Of a stretch of 64,000 nt of DNA, positions 25,447 to 37,300 are shown in pieces. Under the pieces are notes generated by a model. That model did not search any database and was not told the DNA's origin. It was given only the letters and a program-made list of their open reading frames with translations. The stretch spans positions 62,001 to 126,000 of the forward strand of contig NZ_JACXAE010000072.1 of NCBI RefSeq assembly GCF_014698965.1, given 5' to 3'. The stretch is from Iningainema tapete BLCC-T55. GTDB taxonomy: Bacteria > Cyanobacteriota > Cyanobacteriia > Cyanobacteriales > Nostocaceae. A program made the translations under genes and the position numbers. Every line of letters begins with the position of its first letter. Position 1 is the first letter of the stretch.

Positions 25447-26838
25447 ATGGTAAGTCGAAGGATTGCAGAAGTATTGCGAAATGGTCAACCTGATGAGTCA
25501 TTGAAGGTTCAAGGCTGGGTTCGCACAAAACGCGAGTTGAAAGGATTTGCTTTTATAGAAGTTAATGACGGCTCATCGCTGGCTAATTTGCAAGTGGTAC
25601 TTAATCAAGATTTGCCAGACTATGATCAGTTTTTGAAACAATTGAATACAGGTTCTTCTTTAGAAGTAGTAGGAGTCTTGTTACCATCTGTTGGCAAAGG
25701 ACAAAGGATTGAGTTAAAGGCACAGACAGTTAAAATTTACGGAGAAGCCGACCCAGACACTTATCCTTTGCAAAAAAAACGCCATTCCTTTGAATTTTTA
25801 CGTACTATAGGTCATTTGCGATCGCGCACAAATTCCTTTGGTGCAGTTTTCCGAGTCAGAAACGCATGTGCAACAGCAATTCATGAATTTTTCCAAACCA
25901 GAGGCTTTTTGTGGGTACATACTCCGATCATCACTGCCAGTGACTGTGAAGGTGCAGGTGAACTTTTCAGTGTCACTAGTTTAAATCTCAAAGATGTTCC
26001 CCACACAGAAAATAATACAGTAGATTATAGTCAAGACTTTTTTGGCAAACCGACCTATCTAACAGTTAGTGGTCAATTAGAAGCCGAAGTCATGGCGATG
26101 GCGTTTAGTAACGTTTATACTTTTGGTCCGACATTCCGGGCAGAAAATTCCAACACCTCCCGTCACTTAGCAGAATTCTGGATGGTTGAGCCAGAAATGG
26201 CTTTTTGCGATTTAGAAGGCGACATGGATTTAGCAGAGGCGTTTCTCAAACACGTTTTCAAACATGTTTTGGAAACTTGTCCAGAAGATATGGAATTTTT
26301 CAATCAACGGATTGATCACACAGTGCTGGAAACAGCAGATAACATTATTAATAATGAATTCCAGCGCTTAACTTATACAGAAGCAATTTCGCTTTTAGAA
26401 AAAGCCGATGTGCAGTTTGAATATCCGGTGAATTGGGGCTTAGATTTACAGTCAGAGCATGAGCGTTATCTAGCGGAACAACTGTTCAAAAAGCCAGTTA
26501 TCCTCACAGATTACCCAGCGCAAATCAAAGCCTTTTACATGCGCCTGAACGATGATGAAAAAACCGTCCGAGCGATGGATGTACTTGCACCGAAAATTGG
26601 CGAAATTATCGGTGGTTCCCAGCGGGAAGAACGTTTGGAAGTTTTGTCAAATCGAATCAAAGCTCAAGGGATGAAGCCCGAAGATTTGTGGTGGTATCTA
26701 GATTTGCGCCGTTATGGCACTGTTCCCCATGCTGGTTTTGGGTTGGGATTTGAAAGACTCGTGCAATTTATGACGGGGATGGGAAATATTCGGGATGTAA
26801 TTCCCTTCCCACGTACACCACAAAATGCCGAATTTTAA
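25447..26838 (+). CDS. asnS: Asparaginyl-tRNA synthetase
   Basis: Charges tRNA-Asn with asparagine; class IIb. 463 residues. OB-fold anticodon domain at the N-terminus ([20 protein letters not shown]), class II motif 2 as [20 protein letters not shown] and motif 3 as [12 protein letters not shown]. The residues [14 protein letters not shown] typical of AsnRS rather than AspRS. The ATG at 25447 is preferred over a TTG at 25435. Confidence 0.96.
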   Translation: MVSRRIAEVLRNGQPDESLKVQGWVRTKRELKGFAFIEVNDGSSLANLQVVLNQDLPDYDQFLKQLNTGSSLEVVGVLLPSVGKGQRIELKAQTVKIYGEADPDTYPLQKKRHSFEFLRTIGHLRSRTNSFGAVFRVRNACATAIHEFFQTRGFLWVHTPIITASDCEGAGELFSVTSLNLKDVPHTENNTVDYSQDFFGKPTYLTVSGQLEAEVMAMAFSNVYTFGPTFRAENSNTSRHLAEFWMVEPEMAFCDLEGDMDLAEAFLKHVFKHVLETCPEDMEFFNQRIDHTVLETADNIINNEFQRLTYTEAISLLEKADVQFEYPVNWGLDLQSEHERYLAEQLFKKPVILTDYPAQIKAFYMRLNDDEKTVRAMDVLAPKIGEIIGGSQREERLEVLSNRIKAQGMKPEDLWWYLDLRRYGTVPHAGFGLGFERLVQFMTGMGNIRDVIPFPRTPQNAEF

Positions 26839-26839
26839 T

Positions 26840-26868
26840 GTAGAGACGCCCCGGCGGGGCGTCTCTAC
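26840..26868. repeat. Perfect GTAGAGACG palindrome
   Basis: GTAGAGACGCCCC (26840-26852), GGC, GGGGCGTCTCTAC (26856-26868): 13-bp perfect arms. It sits between the convergent asnS and response-regulator genes and may double as terminator. Best-preserved member of the family. Confidence 0.85.
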
Positions 26869-27546
26869 CTACGCCATTTGATTTTCAATCGCCCAACGCG
26901 CTAGTTCCGTGCGGTTGTGGAGATTAGTTTTGCCCAACATGTTAGACACATGGCTTTCCACCGTGCGTTGACTAACATTTAATTCTTCAGCAATTTCGCG
27001 GTTAGCTAAGCCTCTAGCCACAAATTGCACTACTTTAAGTTCTGTTGGGGTCAACTGCACATCGAAGGGAACTTGAATACGGGAACCGTTTTCTCCTCCT
27101 TTTGCTTGGTGTTCTTTCCAGCGAATGGTTTGCTTGAGAGAAGATTCTACTTGAGCTACCAATTCTTCTGGCTCGAAGGGCTTAACCATGTAGACATCAG
27201 CACCTTTATTTAGACCCTTAACTCGGTCTGCGCTTTGTCCCTTAGCTGAAAGGAAGAGAACGGGAATCCAGCCTGTGCGTTCGTTTTGCCGGACTTGTTC
27301 GACAAAAGTGTACCCGTCCATTTCTGGCATCATTACGTCACAGATGATCATGTCTGGAATATCCTGCTCTAAAATTTCCAGAGCTTCTCGACCATTTTCG
27401 GCAGTGATTACTTCGTATCCCCTAAATTCCAAGTAATCCTTCACCAGCAAGATGAGGTTGGGGTCATCATCAATAAGTAGAAGTCGTTTGTAATCTTTCA
27501 TGCTGGGTTCTTTCATAGCAGTGGCACTTGTCGCGCTTCTGTCCAT
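26869..27546 (-). CDS. NarL/FixJ-type response regulator
   Basis: Two-component transcription factor. Receiver domain: LLLIDDDPN near residue 22, phospho-acceptor in MIICDVMMPEMDGY, LFLSAKGQSADRV and KGADVYMVKPFEP. A LuxR-type HTH lies at the C-terminus: LTPTELKVVQFVARGLANRE and VESHVSNMLGKTNLHNRTEL. 225 residues from the first start; an ATG at 27501 (MKDYKRLLLIDDDPN) is the start usual for the domain and may be the true one. No kinase is adjacent. I do not assign it to a named cyanobacterial regulator. Confidence 0.9.
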   Translation of the reverse strand: MDRSATSATAMKEPSMKDYKRLLLIDDDPNLILLVKDYLEFRGYEVITAENGREALEILEQDIPDMIICDVMMPEMDGYTFVEQVRQNERTGWIPVLFLSAKGQSADRVKGLNKGADVYMVKPFEPEELVAQVESSLKQTIRWKEHQAKGGENGSRIQVPFDVQLTPTELKVVQFVARGLANREIAEELNVSQRTVESHVSNMLGKTNLHNRTELARWAIENQMA

Positions 27547-28041
27547 CAGGGTCTTGAATAGTTATCCTTTTTGGTGGATTATTGAGATGTTGTGCTTTTT
27601 TTCCCTCAAAACTAGCCTTTGCTTTGCCAATTTCTTTAAAGTTGCTACCACTTTTAAGATAAATTTAGAGCCCAGGCAAAAGTTTAGTAAGGATACTTAG
27701 AGCAGTAGTATCTATAATGCGTTATTATATATCGCTTTGAAAGTTGCGGGTGAAAAAACGTTCAATAAATAATATTCCTTTAGGTAAACAAACAAATTTT
27801 GGCTCCAAGATGCTCCTGATTAAAAATCTACCCGCGCTTTTCATAGCTTACTGCTTTTTCATATCCTTGGGATATTAAGCCTCTATTATTTGTTGACAAC
27901 AAACCAGGGAAACAAAAGCCCATGTTCGGTTGAAAATGCGTACTAATCTACGATCCGACATGCCTATCAATCACTTCCACTGATTACATGGCAACACTAG
28001 AACCAACCAGATGAACCAATATTATCAGATATAATACTGCA

Positions 28042-28177
28042 ACTCACAGGCGTAAGCTGTTGACGTTCAAGTTCTCAAGATACAACACGGACGGCAACAA
28101 GCGCACACAATTCCTGATTCAAGCATTCCCACGACTTGTGGACGCAACTGAATTGTGAGCAGCTTATAGCATTTTTG
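28042..28177 (+). ncRNA. Candidate structured small RNA upstream of groES
   Basis: A consensus -10 TATAAT is at 28030-28035. From about 28042 the sequence folds by nested complementarity: GCGTAAGCTG (28050-28059) with CAGCTTAT..GC (28160-28170), CACAATTC (28106-28113) with GAATTGTG (28150-28157), and CCAC (28129) with GTGG (28138). GTTGACG (28059) can pair with CGGCAAC (28092), giving a three-way junction. The last helix is followed by ATTTTTG (28171), a U tract. No ORF fits. No known RNA family recognised, and a matching -35 is weak. The rest of 27547-28446 shows nothing specific. Confidence 0.45.
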
Positions 28178-28446
28178 TGTCCGGCAAAAAACGTGTCGCT
28201 CCAGATCAGTCCCATTTGTACGCATTCACATGGAACTCGATCGGTTAATGTGGCGGTTTTTGAAATGGGTGTTTATGTGGCTTGATCACTTGATTTTTCA
28301 TCTTTGTGCAGTTCCCTGATTACAGTTGTATAACACTTTCCCAGCTTTGCCAAAAATATTGACCATATAAAACTATTCGTAACTTCCCAAACAAAACCAG
28401 AAAGCTCAGGAATATTAAGTATTATTACTTATATGAGGTCAACTAA

Positions 28447-28462
28447 GTTCGGGAACCCGTAC
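28447..28462 (+). promoter_or_regulatory. K-box-like element of the groESL promoter
   Basis: GTTCGG-GAAC-CCGTAC fits GTTCGG-NNAN-CCNNAC, the light- and heat-responsive element reported upstream of cyanobacterial groESL (recalled, not looked up). It is about 40 nt upstream of CIRCE and 84 nt upstream of the groES ATG. Confidence 0.65.
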
Positions 28463-28501
28463 AAAAGAAAATGTTGCCAATATATGCCACAGTTAGCTAA
28501 A

Positions 28502-28528
28502 TTAGCACTCAGGAGTTGAGAGTGCTAA
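28502..28528 (+). promoter_or_regulatory. CIRCE operator (HrcA binding site)
   Basis: TTAGCACTC-N9-GAGTGCTAA, a perfect match to the CIRCE consensus with the standard 9-nt spacer. It ends 17 nt before the groES ATG, so HrcA binding would block initiation or the transcript start. Confidence 0.97.
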
Positions 28529-28545
28529 CAAGGCAAAAATATCGT

Positions 28546-28857
28546 ATGGCAGCTTTATCTCTAAGCGTTTCTACAGTAAAACCATTAGGCGATCGCGTTT
28601 TTGTAAAAGTGAGCGCCTCTGAAGAAAAGACCGCCGGTGGTCTATATTTACCCGATACAGCAAAAGAAAAGCCCCAAGTAGGCGAAGTAGTTGCTGTTGG
28701 TGATGGCAAAATCAAAGATGACGGTGGTCGTCAAGGAATGGATGTCAAGGTAGGAGACAAAGTACTTTACTCCAAATACGCCGGCACCGACATCAAACTC
28801 GGCACCGACGAATACGTGTTGCTTTCTGAAAAAGACATTCTCGCAGTAGTTAGCTAA
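28546..28857 (+). CDS. groES: Co-chaperonin GroES
   Basis: Ten-kDa lid of the GroEL chaperonin. 103 residues from ATG 28546 ([20 protein letters not shown]); upstream in-frame codons lie inside CIRCE and are not translated. The mobile loop is [20 protein letters not shown], and [20 protein letters not shown] closes the fold. First gene of groES-groEL, 65 nt before groEL. Confidence 0.97.
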   Translation: MAALSLSVSTVKPLGDRVFVKVSASEEKTAGGLYLPDTAKEKPQVGEVVAVGDGKIKDDGGRQGMDVKVGDKVLYSKYAGTDIKLGTDEYVLLSEKDILAVVS

Positions 28858-28904
28858 TAATTAACCGTTAGCAATTAACAATTAACAATTACCACATAGC
28901 TTGA

Positions 28905-30563
<1,659 letters not shown>

Positions 30564-30589
30564 TATTTTCTCACCCCCTAATTGAGACG

Positions 30590-30619
30590 GCTGCTTCCTT
30601 CGGGAGGCGGCTGTTTTTT
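30590..30619 (+). terminator. Terminator of groESL with TTCG tetraloop
   Basis: GCTGCTTCC (30590-30598), TTCG loop, GGAGGCGGC (30603-30611), with G-T wobbles, then TGTTTTTTG. It lies 27 nt after the groEL stop. Confidence 0.88.
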
Positions 30620-30626
30620 GTTTGAT

Positions 30627-31412
30627 ATGAACCAAACCAACCCCGATGCAACACCCTTACACACACTCAACCCGCTAAGTCGATTTTCTGATCGAGCCGG
30701 GGATTATGTGAAGTACAGACCAAGCTACCCAGCCTCAGCAATTGATATTATCCTGGAAGGCTTAGCACCGCCATCACAACTTATAGCAGCAGATATTGGT
30801 GCTGGTACGGGAATTTCCTCACGGTTGTTAGCTCTTCGTGATGTCAATGTAATTGCTATTGAACCAAACGCGGCGATGAGAGAAGTGGCTGAACCTCATC
30901 CAAGAGTAGAATTTCGGGATGGAACAGCAGAAGTTACTAACATAGCCGATGCATCTGTTGATTTAGTAACTTGTTTTCAAGCCTTTCACTGGTTCAATCC
31001 TGAACCAACTTTATTAGAATTTCGCCGTATTCTCAAACAGTCAGGACGATTGGCTTTGGTGTGGAATAACCGCGATTTAAATGACGAGTTTACGGCTGAA
31101 TATAGCAGAGTGATTCGTACAGCATCAAGTAACCACCCAGCAGAGGCGCGGATGAAATCGGTGGAACCACTGTTAACAACTTCCTACTTTGTCAATATGC
31201 GTGAATATACGTTTGTTTATCGGCAAGAGTTAGATTTAACTGGACTTATTGGTCGTGCGATGAGTTCTTCTTACCTTCCCCGTAAAGGAACAGTCAATCA
31301 GCAACTTATTTCCGCTTTGCAAGAGTTGTATCAGCGCTTTTGCGATGAGAGTGGTTTTGTGTACATGGTTTATAGCACCAGCGTACACCTTGCAGATGCA
31401 ATTAAAAATTAA
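30627..31412 (+). CDS. Class I SAM-dependent methyltransferase
   Basis: Methyltransf_11-type small-molecule methyltransferase. 261 residues from ATG 30627 (MNQTNPDATPLHTLNPLSRF). SAM motif I is AADIGAGTGISSRLL, with the acidic end of strand 2 in VIAIEPNAAMREVA and motif post-I DLVTCFQAFHWFN. The QAFHWF motif is typical of this subgroup. It starts 8 nt after the groESL terminator and should have its own promoter or read-through. Substrate unknown. Confidence 0.85.
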   Translation: MNQTNPDATPLHTLNPLSRFSDRAGDYVKYRPSYPASAIDIILEGLAPPSQLIAADIGAGTGISSRLLALRDVNVIAIEPNAAMREVAEPHPRVEFRDGTAEVTNIADASVDLVTCFQAFHWFNPEPTLLEFRRILKQSGRLALVWNNRDLNDEFTAEYSRVIRTASSNHPAEARMKSVEPLLTTSYFVNMREYTFVYRQELDLTGLIGRAMSSSYLPRKGTVNQQLISALQELYQRFCDESGFVYMVYSTSVHLADAIKN

Positions 31413-31596
31413 AAATGGGAATGTAGGGTGCGATCTTCCCAGTGTAACACATCTTCAGAACAAGGTGCGTTACGAAGATTTTCTAGCAAAAAAGTTATAA
31501 AAATTTAGCCTTAATTAAAATGTCATACCAAGTGCAAGAGTGAAATGCAACTTGATATGACTATAGTCAGTTCATCTTGGAGTTAGCAAGATGCTG

Positions 31597-32070
31597 TTAA
31601 ACGAAATTCACAAAACCGAATTGGTTAGGATCGTTGATATTTAATTGTGAAGGATCGGAAACATTCCCCACAATTGCAATCAGTTCAGGCGCTGCCTGAT
31701 TCAGCGTGTAGAATATCCCCGCACCTGATGGTAAACCTTCAGGAGATGCACCTATGGAATAGCTACTTAGATCGCCAGTAAGCACTATTCTATCTTGTGT
31801 ATTTGGGTCTTCTGCGAAGACAAAGTTAGTAATCAATGCGTAGTCGGTAATCCCTGCAGTGTTAGGATCACCATCATTGTAGAAGACAACAGGTCCGTTA
31901 TCTGTGGGTAGTCCTAAGAGATATAGGTTTCTACCTTCTGCATTACCAGTTAAGGTATCAATTTGACCTATACCAGGAAATCCTAAGTTGACTGGCTCAC
32001 TAGTGCCAGTACCAGTAGTTTCAGTACCAGTAGGATCGGTAGTTTCAGTACCAATTAACTCTTCTTCCAT
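31597..32070 (-). CDS. Hypothetical acidic protein, possible secreted repeat-type
   Basis: 157 residues, very acidic, few Lys/Arg, no signal peptide. The first ~25 residues are Thr/Gly/Glu-rich tandem words (TDPTGTETTGTGT). The remainder has LTGNAEGRNLYLLGLPTDNG, DYALITNFVFAEDPNTQDRI and VLTGDLSSYSIG, a pattern seen in beta-roll proteins secreted by type I systems of cyanobacteria, but the GGxGxD calcium motif is absent. Function not assigned. Flanking gaps are A+T rich. Confidence 0.7.
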   Translation of the reverse strand: MEEELIGTETTDPTGTETTGTGTSEPVNLGFPGIGQIDTLTGNAEGRNLYLLGLPTDNGPVVFYNDGDPNTAGITDYALITNFVFAEDPNTQDRIVLTGDLSSYSIGASPEGLPSGAGIFYTLNQAAPELIAIVGNVSDPSQLNINDPNQFGFVNFV

Positions 32071-32611
32071 ATCCTTCTACCTCATTCCTTTCATAAGTTA
32101 TGGGACAAAACTGTAACCACTGCTGGTTTTCACCTTGTGTGTTCTAGGTGAAATGATTTAAAGCATTGCAGCACAAAATCCGCTTGATAACAAACGCTTT
32201 GCAGACTGAATTTTGTTTATGCTGCAACTTTAAACACTTGAATAGTACATTTAATTTTACACAGAAATATATTTTATTAATTTTATAAATTGATTATAGA
32301 TTAATCATTTGTATTACTTTTATCTAGCAAGATATTAATTTTTGAATTTCTCGTTTTTAGATAAAAATAACTAGAAATTGTTCAAAACTTTAAATAACCT
32401 TAAATTATTTATAAGAATAAAAACTAAGAGATTAATTCTCTGATGAGAGCTAATCATGTGGCGATCGCCACGGCATAATTACTCAGTTAATATCAAGAGC
32501 ATTTGAGGTGATTTCATAAGTGTTGGGCTATTTGAGTGGCGCGAGCCTGCTGTAGATACGGATGCTAGATAAGAAGCTATAATTTATACTCAAAAAACAA
32601 TGCAAAATTAA
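32071..32611. other. A+T-rich intergenic region, nothing specific
   Basis: 540 nt between the minus-strand hypothetical gene and the plus-strand Rpn gene. Very A+T rich around 32230-32440, with one HIP1-like site at 32460. No RNA gene or inverted repeat recognised. Confidence 0.5.
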
Positions 32612-33556
32612 ATGACCGAGCAGCGCACAGACTATGATAATCCCTGGAAAGAAGTGATTGAAGGCTTTTTTCCTCGCTTTTTAGAATTCTTTTTCCCGGA
32701 AGCTTACGCTGTTGTTGATTGGGAAAAAGACTATGAATTCCTCGATCAGGAATTACAACAGCTAGAGCCAGATGCAGAAATTGGCAAGCGACTCGTCGAT
32801 AAAGTGGCGAAAGTTTCGTTAGTTAATGGTGAACAAGCTTGGGTATTGCTTCATGTGGAAGTTCAAGGGCAATATGACAAGGAATTTGCCCAACGGATGT
32901 ACACATACAATTACCGTTTATTTGATCGCCACAAACAGCAAGTGATTAGTTTAGCAGTTTTGGCAGACGAAGAGGTAAATTGGCGACCATCAAGTTACTC
33001 TTATGTACTTGGTGGATGTCGTGTCAGTTTAGAGTTTCCCATCGTAAAACTTTTGGACTATGAGGCGCAGTGGGAAACTCTAGAACAAAGCACCAATCCC
33101 TTTAGTGTAGTGGTGATGGCACATCTGAAAACTAAGGCGACGCACCGAAACCCGCAAAGTCGGTTACAGTGGAAATTAAGCCTAACCAGAAGATTGTTTG
33201 AACAGGGATATAGCCGAGAAGACATACTGGGTTTGTTTCGGTTTATTGACTGGGTGATGGTTTTGCCCAAAGAATTGGCAAGTGATTTTAAAGCGCAACT
33301 GAGAAATGACGAGGAGGCAACTAGAATGCGGTACGTAACCAGTATTGAACGGTTGGCAAAAGAAGAAGCAATTATTGAAACAAACCGAGCAAATGTGATT
33401 AAAATCCTACAGACGCGGTTTGGACAAGTGCCAGAGTCAGTTGTAGAAGTTATCAATGGTATTGAGGAGCAGTCAATGCTTGAAGCCCTCTTCACAAATG
33501 CAATTACCACTGGTTCTATAGAAGAATGGAAGCAGGTTCTCAATGAAAGTAAATAA
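32612..33556 (+). CDS. Rpn-family recombination-promoting nuclease / PD-(D/E)XK protein
   Basis: Family often labelled putative transposase but now seen as PD-(D/E)XK nucleases promoting recombination. 314 residues. The nuclease core is at residues ~10-110, with LVDKVAKVSLVNG and VLLHVEVQGQYDKEFAQRMY carrying the E-X-Q motif. The middle has SRLQWKLSLTRRLFEQGYSR, and the C-terminal ~55 residues (NVIKILQTRFGQVPESVVEV) form the DUF4351-like tail. No terminal inverted repeats are seen around it. A decayed copy lies at 41096-41257 and ~41340-41520. Confidence 0.85.
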   Translation: MTEQRTDYDNPWKEVIEGFFPRFLEFFFPEAYAVVDWEKDYEFLDQELQQLEPDAEIGKRLVDKVAKVSLVNGEQAWVLLHVEVQGQYDKEFAQRMYTYNYRLFDRHKQQVISLAVLADEEVNWRPSSYSYVLGGCRVSLEFPIVKLLDYEAQWETLEQSTNPFSVVVMAHLKTKATHRNPQSRLQWKLSLTRRLFEQGYSREDILGLFRFIDWVMVLPKELASDFKAQLRNDEEATRMRYVTSIERLAKEEAIIETNRANVIKILQTRFGQVPESVVEVINGIEEQSMLEALFTNAITTGSIEEWKQVLNESK

Positions 33557-33735
33557 GCGTGGAGAATCGTAAATAGTCTAAATCCATAGCAGGTTCGGCG
33601 CGGCTACTCTCTTTCATCGCTCACTCTTGCGGATAAATTTCCTTGTGGGCGATCGCTTGCTTTTGGTGAGAGGGCGATCGCCCACAGATTGCTGTTAATT
33701 TGGCTAAACTGTTTCTAGATAATTATGACATTGCT

Positions 33736-33978
33736 ATGTTGACAAAATACATACAAGCTGCCATGCGACAAGCTCAGTATAAGATTTTGCCAGATGATAG
33801 TACATTTTACGGTGAAATTTCTGGTTTGCAGGGTGTTTACGCTAACAAGGATACACTTGAAGCTACCCGTGAAGAATTAGCTGAAGTTTTGGAAGACTGG
33901 ATTTTGTTGCGGCGCTCAAGGAAGTTACCGTTACCTGTTGTTGACGGCATTGAATTATCCGTTAAGGAAGTCGCATAA
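33736..33978 (+). CDS. hicB: HicB-family antitoxin
   Basis: 80 residues from ATG 33736 (MLTKYIQAAMRQAQYKILPD). The partial RNase-H-like fold of HicB is visible: FYGEISGLQGVYANKDTLEA then TREELAEVLEDWILLRRSR. It neutralises HicA. It precedes hicA and overlaps it by 1 nt (TAATG), the antitoxin-first order found in part of this family. A TTG at 33700 would extend it by 12 residues. Frame intact. Confidence 0.88.
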   Translation: MLTKYIQAAMRQAQYKILPDDSTFYGEISGLQGVYANKDTLEATREELAEVLEDWILLRRSRKLPLPVVDGIELSVKEVA

Positions 33979-34198
33979 TGCCTCCGTTTGGACCAATTAA
34001 GCGCCGCGATTTGATTCGCTATTTAAAGCAACTAGGTTTTGCTGGTCCTTATTCAGGTAGCAAACACCAGTTTATGCACGAGGAAGACATCACGGTGTGG
34101 CTGCCAAACCCCCTCATAGAGGTGATATCGGCAAGGGGCTTTTAGCTGAAATATTGCGGCAAGCCGGGATTGAAAAGAATGAGTGGGAGCAGTTTTGA
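33978..34198 (+). pseudogene. hicA: HicA-type mRNA interferase gene with a frameshift
   Basis: Small double-stranded-RNA-binding-fold ribonuclease toxin. The frame begins MPPFGPIKRRDLIRYLKQLG and FAGPYSGSKHQFMHEEDITV with the active His in SGSKHQFM. It then breaks in CCAAACCCCCTCAT at 34106-34117: as read it ends in LIEVISARGF, but two extra bases (or one missing) restore the family ending HRGDIGKGLLAEILRQAGIE and KNEWEQF to the stop at 34198. Length is 3n+2. Pairs with the intact hicB. Confidence 0.88.
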
Positions 34199-34302
34199 TT
34201 TTGAAGGGGCGATCACTTATTTTGCGCTAAAGATGTGATCACTCAGTTTGGGGTGAGGATGCGATCACATTTACATCATCAAGCTTTATCTCTCCATCTA
34301 TG

Positions 34303-37300
34303 CTACGGGCGTCTGTTGGGAATTTCACTTTTACTGTTGCTGTAAAAGCGCTGAGCTTTTTGGAGTGCAGCCCTGGTTTTATCTCCAAAAACACCATCAA
34401 GCGGACCGTTGTAAAAACCCCTATCTTTCAACCACCTTTGCAACTCAAGGACACTTAACTGACCTGATTGTTCCTGAGGATCTGCAATTGGAGCAGTATG
34501 AATTCTACCTTGTGTACTCCTAAGGCTGATGTTGATGTTGCCTGCGTCACCCAGTCCCGCTGAGTTAGCGTTATTAGCAATAAGCGGCGGCGGTACACTA
34601 TTAAGATTACCAGACTGATTTGGGAAAGAAGGTGGGGGAAGAATAGAACCAGGTAATTGAGAGGCTTTATTAGGAATAAGCGGCTGTACACTGACAAATG
34701 GCTGCTGTGGCTGATAGGTCTTTGGTGGTAAGGGTGTCAAGGTTGGCGGCACACTGGGATTGGGAGGTTGTGGAGGGTTGTTATAAATACTTTGCGGCTG
34801 TGGCAGGTTGTTGTAGATCCCTACTGGTGGTAACAGGTTACTTGCTGGTGGTGGGGGGTTGTAAATATTTTGTGGTTGTGGGGGAGTATCATATACCCCT
34901 AATGGTTGTGGCGGATTGTTATAGATCGCCACTGGTGATTGTGGGGGGTTGTAAATATTTTGTGGTTGTGGCTGATGGTAGAGATCCACTGGTGGTGGTA
35001 GGTTAGTTGCTGGTTGTGGGGAGTTGTTACTATCAAAAGGTGAGTTATTATTTGAATAAGTATTACCCAAGTATTCTATTCGTGCATCTAAACCACGAGA
35101 AAGCAACAATTTATAAACTTGTTCTGCATCTAAGTGATTGCGAAATTGTCCAGCATTTACGTAAGCACCTCGTCTGGATTCAGCCCAGAATGCTTCTGGT
35201 ACGTACTGGCGCACTCTACTGAGAACATCGTTACTGCGCATTGGTACTACCACGACATAGCGATTTTTGGTGCTGGGATTTTCTGCGTTTGGATTACCCT
35301 GATTACCCAAACGTAATGCTTGCCAAGTTTCAAAATTGACAAATCCGGTGGGATTGATTCCTGAGTACTGCTGAAATTGAGCTACAGCATCCCTAGTTGT
35401 TGGGTCAAAATAGCCATTAATATTACCGTTAAAAAATCCCCAATCCCGCAATCGCTGTTGTACTGTCATCACTCGTTGACTTCTTTCACCTTGACAAATA
35501 TCACCTGTTGCTGTATTACATCCAGGATTTTGACCTTGCAAAGCATTAGAGATAGCGTCTAAAGTTTGTGCGTCGGCAACACCATTAGGTGTTAGTCCAT
35601 AATCTTGCTGGAAACGCGCTACGGTATCTCTGGTGGTAGAACCAAAATAGCCTGTGGGATTAGTGTTAAAATAACGTAACTGCTGCAAAGCTTGCTGTAG
35701 TCGTGTCACTTCCGCACCGCGATCGCCAAAATTTATCCCTTCAACGCCACCGCCAACTCCACCACCTGGGTTGAGACTGATACGTATTGTGTCTCTAGTC
35801 GCTTCACCAACAACACCATCAGCACGTATACCATAAAATTCCTGGAATCGGATCACTGCTTGCTGAGTTTCGCGACCAAAGTTACCCGTAATCGGACCAT
35901 TAAAGAAGTTTAGCTGTTGTAAATCCCGTTGCAAAGCGCTGACTGCCTCACCGCAATCGCCTATTCTAATTACACTTTTTGAATATTCGTTCGGTTCCTG
36001 TTCAACAGAAGTAATGTCAATCTCAGCACTGATGCCCTTTAATGCTAGCTCACTAACGCGCTGTGAAGCATCAAATTCATTGTCAAATCTCCCTGCCACA
36101 ATTATGTATCTTCCTCTAGACTTACACCTCCATGCAAAGACTGGCTCTATCTTCTTTACTTGTTCCAGAAGGGAAGAGCTATCATTGTTAACATAAACCA
36201 GGTAACGTCTAAAATTAGGGGTTTGTGACTGTTGAAATCTCTCTGGTTGTACATCTTCAAATCTAAAATCTCCTGGTGATTCTAATGGCGAGCGCAAGCT
36301 TCCTAGTTTAGAATTGGAGTTTTGTAGCTCATAGGAGAATTTGCTTGCTAACCAAGTAAGAAAATTTATCTCTTTCAATAAAGAGACTATTTTCCACTTG
36401 TGAAGAGTTTCATTAGCTTCGGCTTGAGCTTTTAACTGCTGTTGTTCTTGCTTAGTCTTTTTGACTTTTGTCTGCACCAAGTTAATTGTTTCTTTTGCCG
36501 CTTTAATTTCCTGGTCTTTACTTGCTAGCTCATTACTTTTTTTTTCTACTTCTTCTTTGAGCTTTCTTTGTTGAGCCTTCATTGATATTGAGGAGTTTTG
36601 CACCTGTTTAACTTTTATTTTTGCCTCCGACTCTTTTATTTTTGCCTCCGACTCTTTTCTTCTTGTATCTGCTAGTTTTGCCAGTGTTAATGTCATGGAG
36701 TTTTGCGTCTTTTCTAATCTTGAATTTGCATCTTCTCCTCTTTTACTTAGATCTTGAAGTTTTTGCTGCATACCGGAATTTTCTGTTTGTAGCCTCTGCT
36801 GTTTGCGTTGTGCGTTGCTTAGATCTCGCTGTGATTTTTTAAAAGCTATACGTGACTGTTCTGCCCATACGCCTAATCCTATTGCTATGAATGATATTAT
36901 GCCTAATCCAGCCAGCCCTATACGAATCGACTGCTTAGTCTTTTGTTGCGTTTGAGTTAACCTCTGATTAGCCTTTCTTTCTTCCTCCAAAGCAAGTTCT
37001 GCTCTTAGCTGCGCCTCAGCTACAATCTGCTTAGCTTGTCTTTCTTCCTCCAAAGCAAGTTCTGCTCTTCGTTGCGCCTCAGCTACAATCTGCTTAGCTT
37101 GTCTTTCGGCATCTAAAGCAAATTGAACATCTCGTTTGTCCAATTCAAGGCTTGCAGTTAAAAATTGATAATCCTGATCGCTTAGACTCTTACCAGCAGA
37201 CCATTGCCGAGCATACCGTAACGCTTCTTCCCGCAGCAGTTGGGATTCATCCTGACAATTTGAAGCTAACCACAGCGCTATCCTCTCTCCATAGGGACGC

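Noticed and set aside
27500-27700. Plus-strand open frame upstream of the response regulator
   Set aside because: Antisense to the regulator 5' end, no conserved features, and A+T-driven.
32612-33556. Complete insertion sequence around the Rpn gene
   Set aside because: No terminal inverted repeats or target duplication were seen, and the family is a nuclease rather than a classical transposase.
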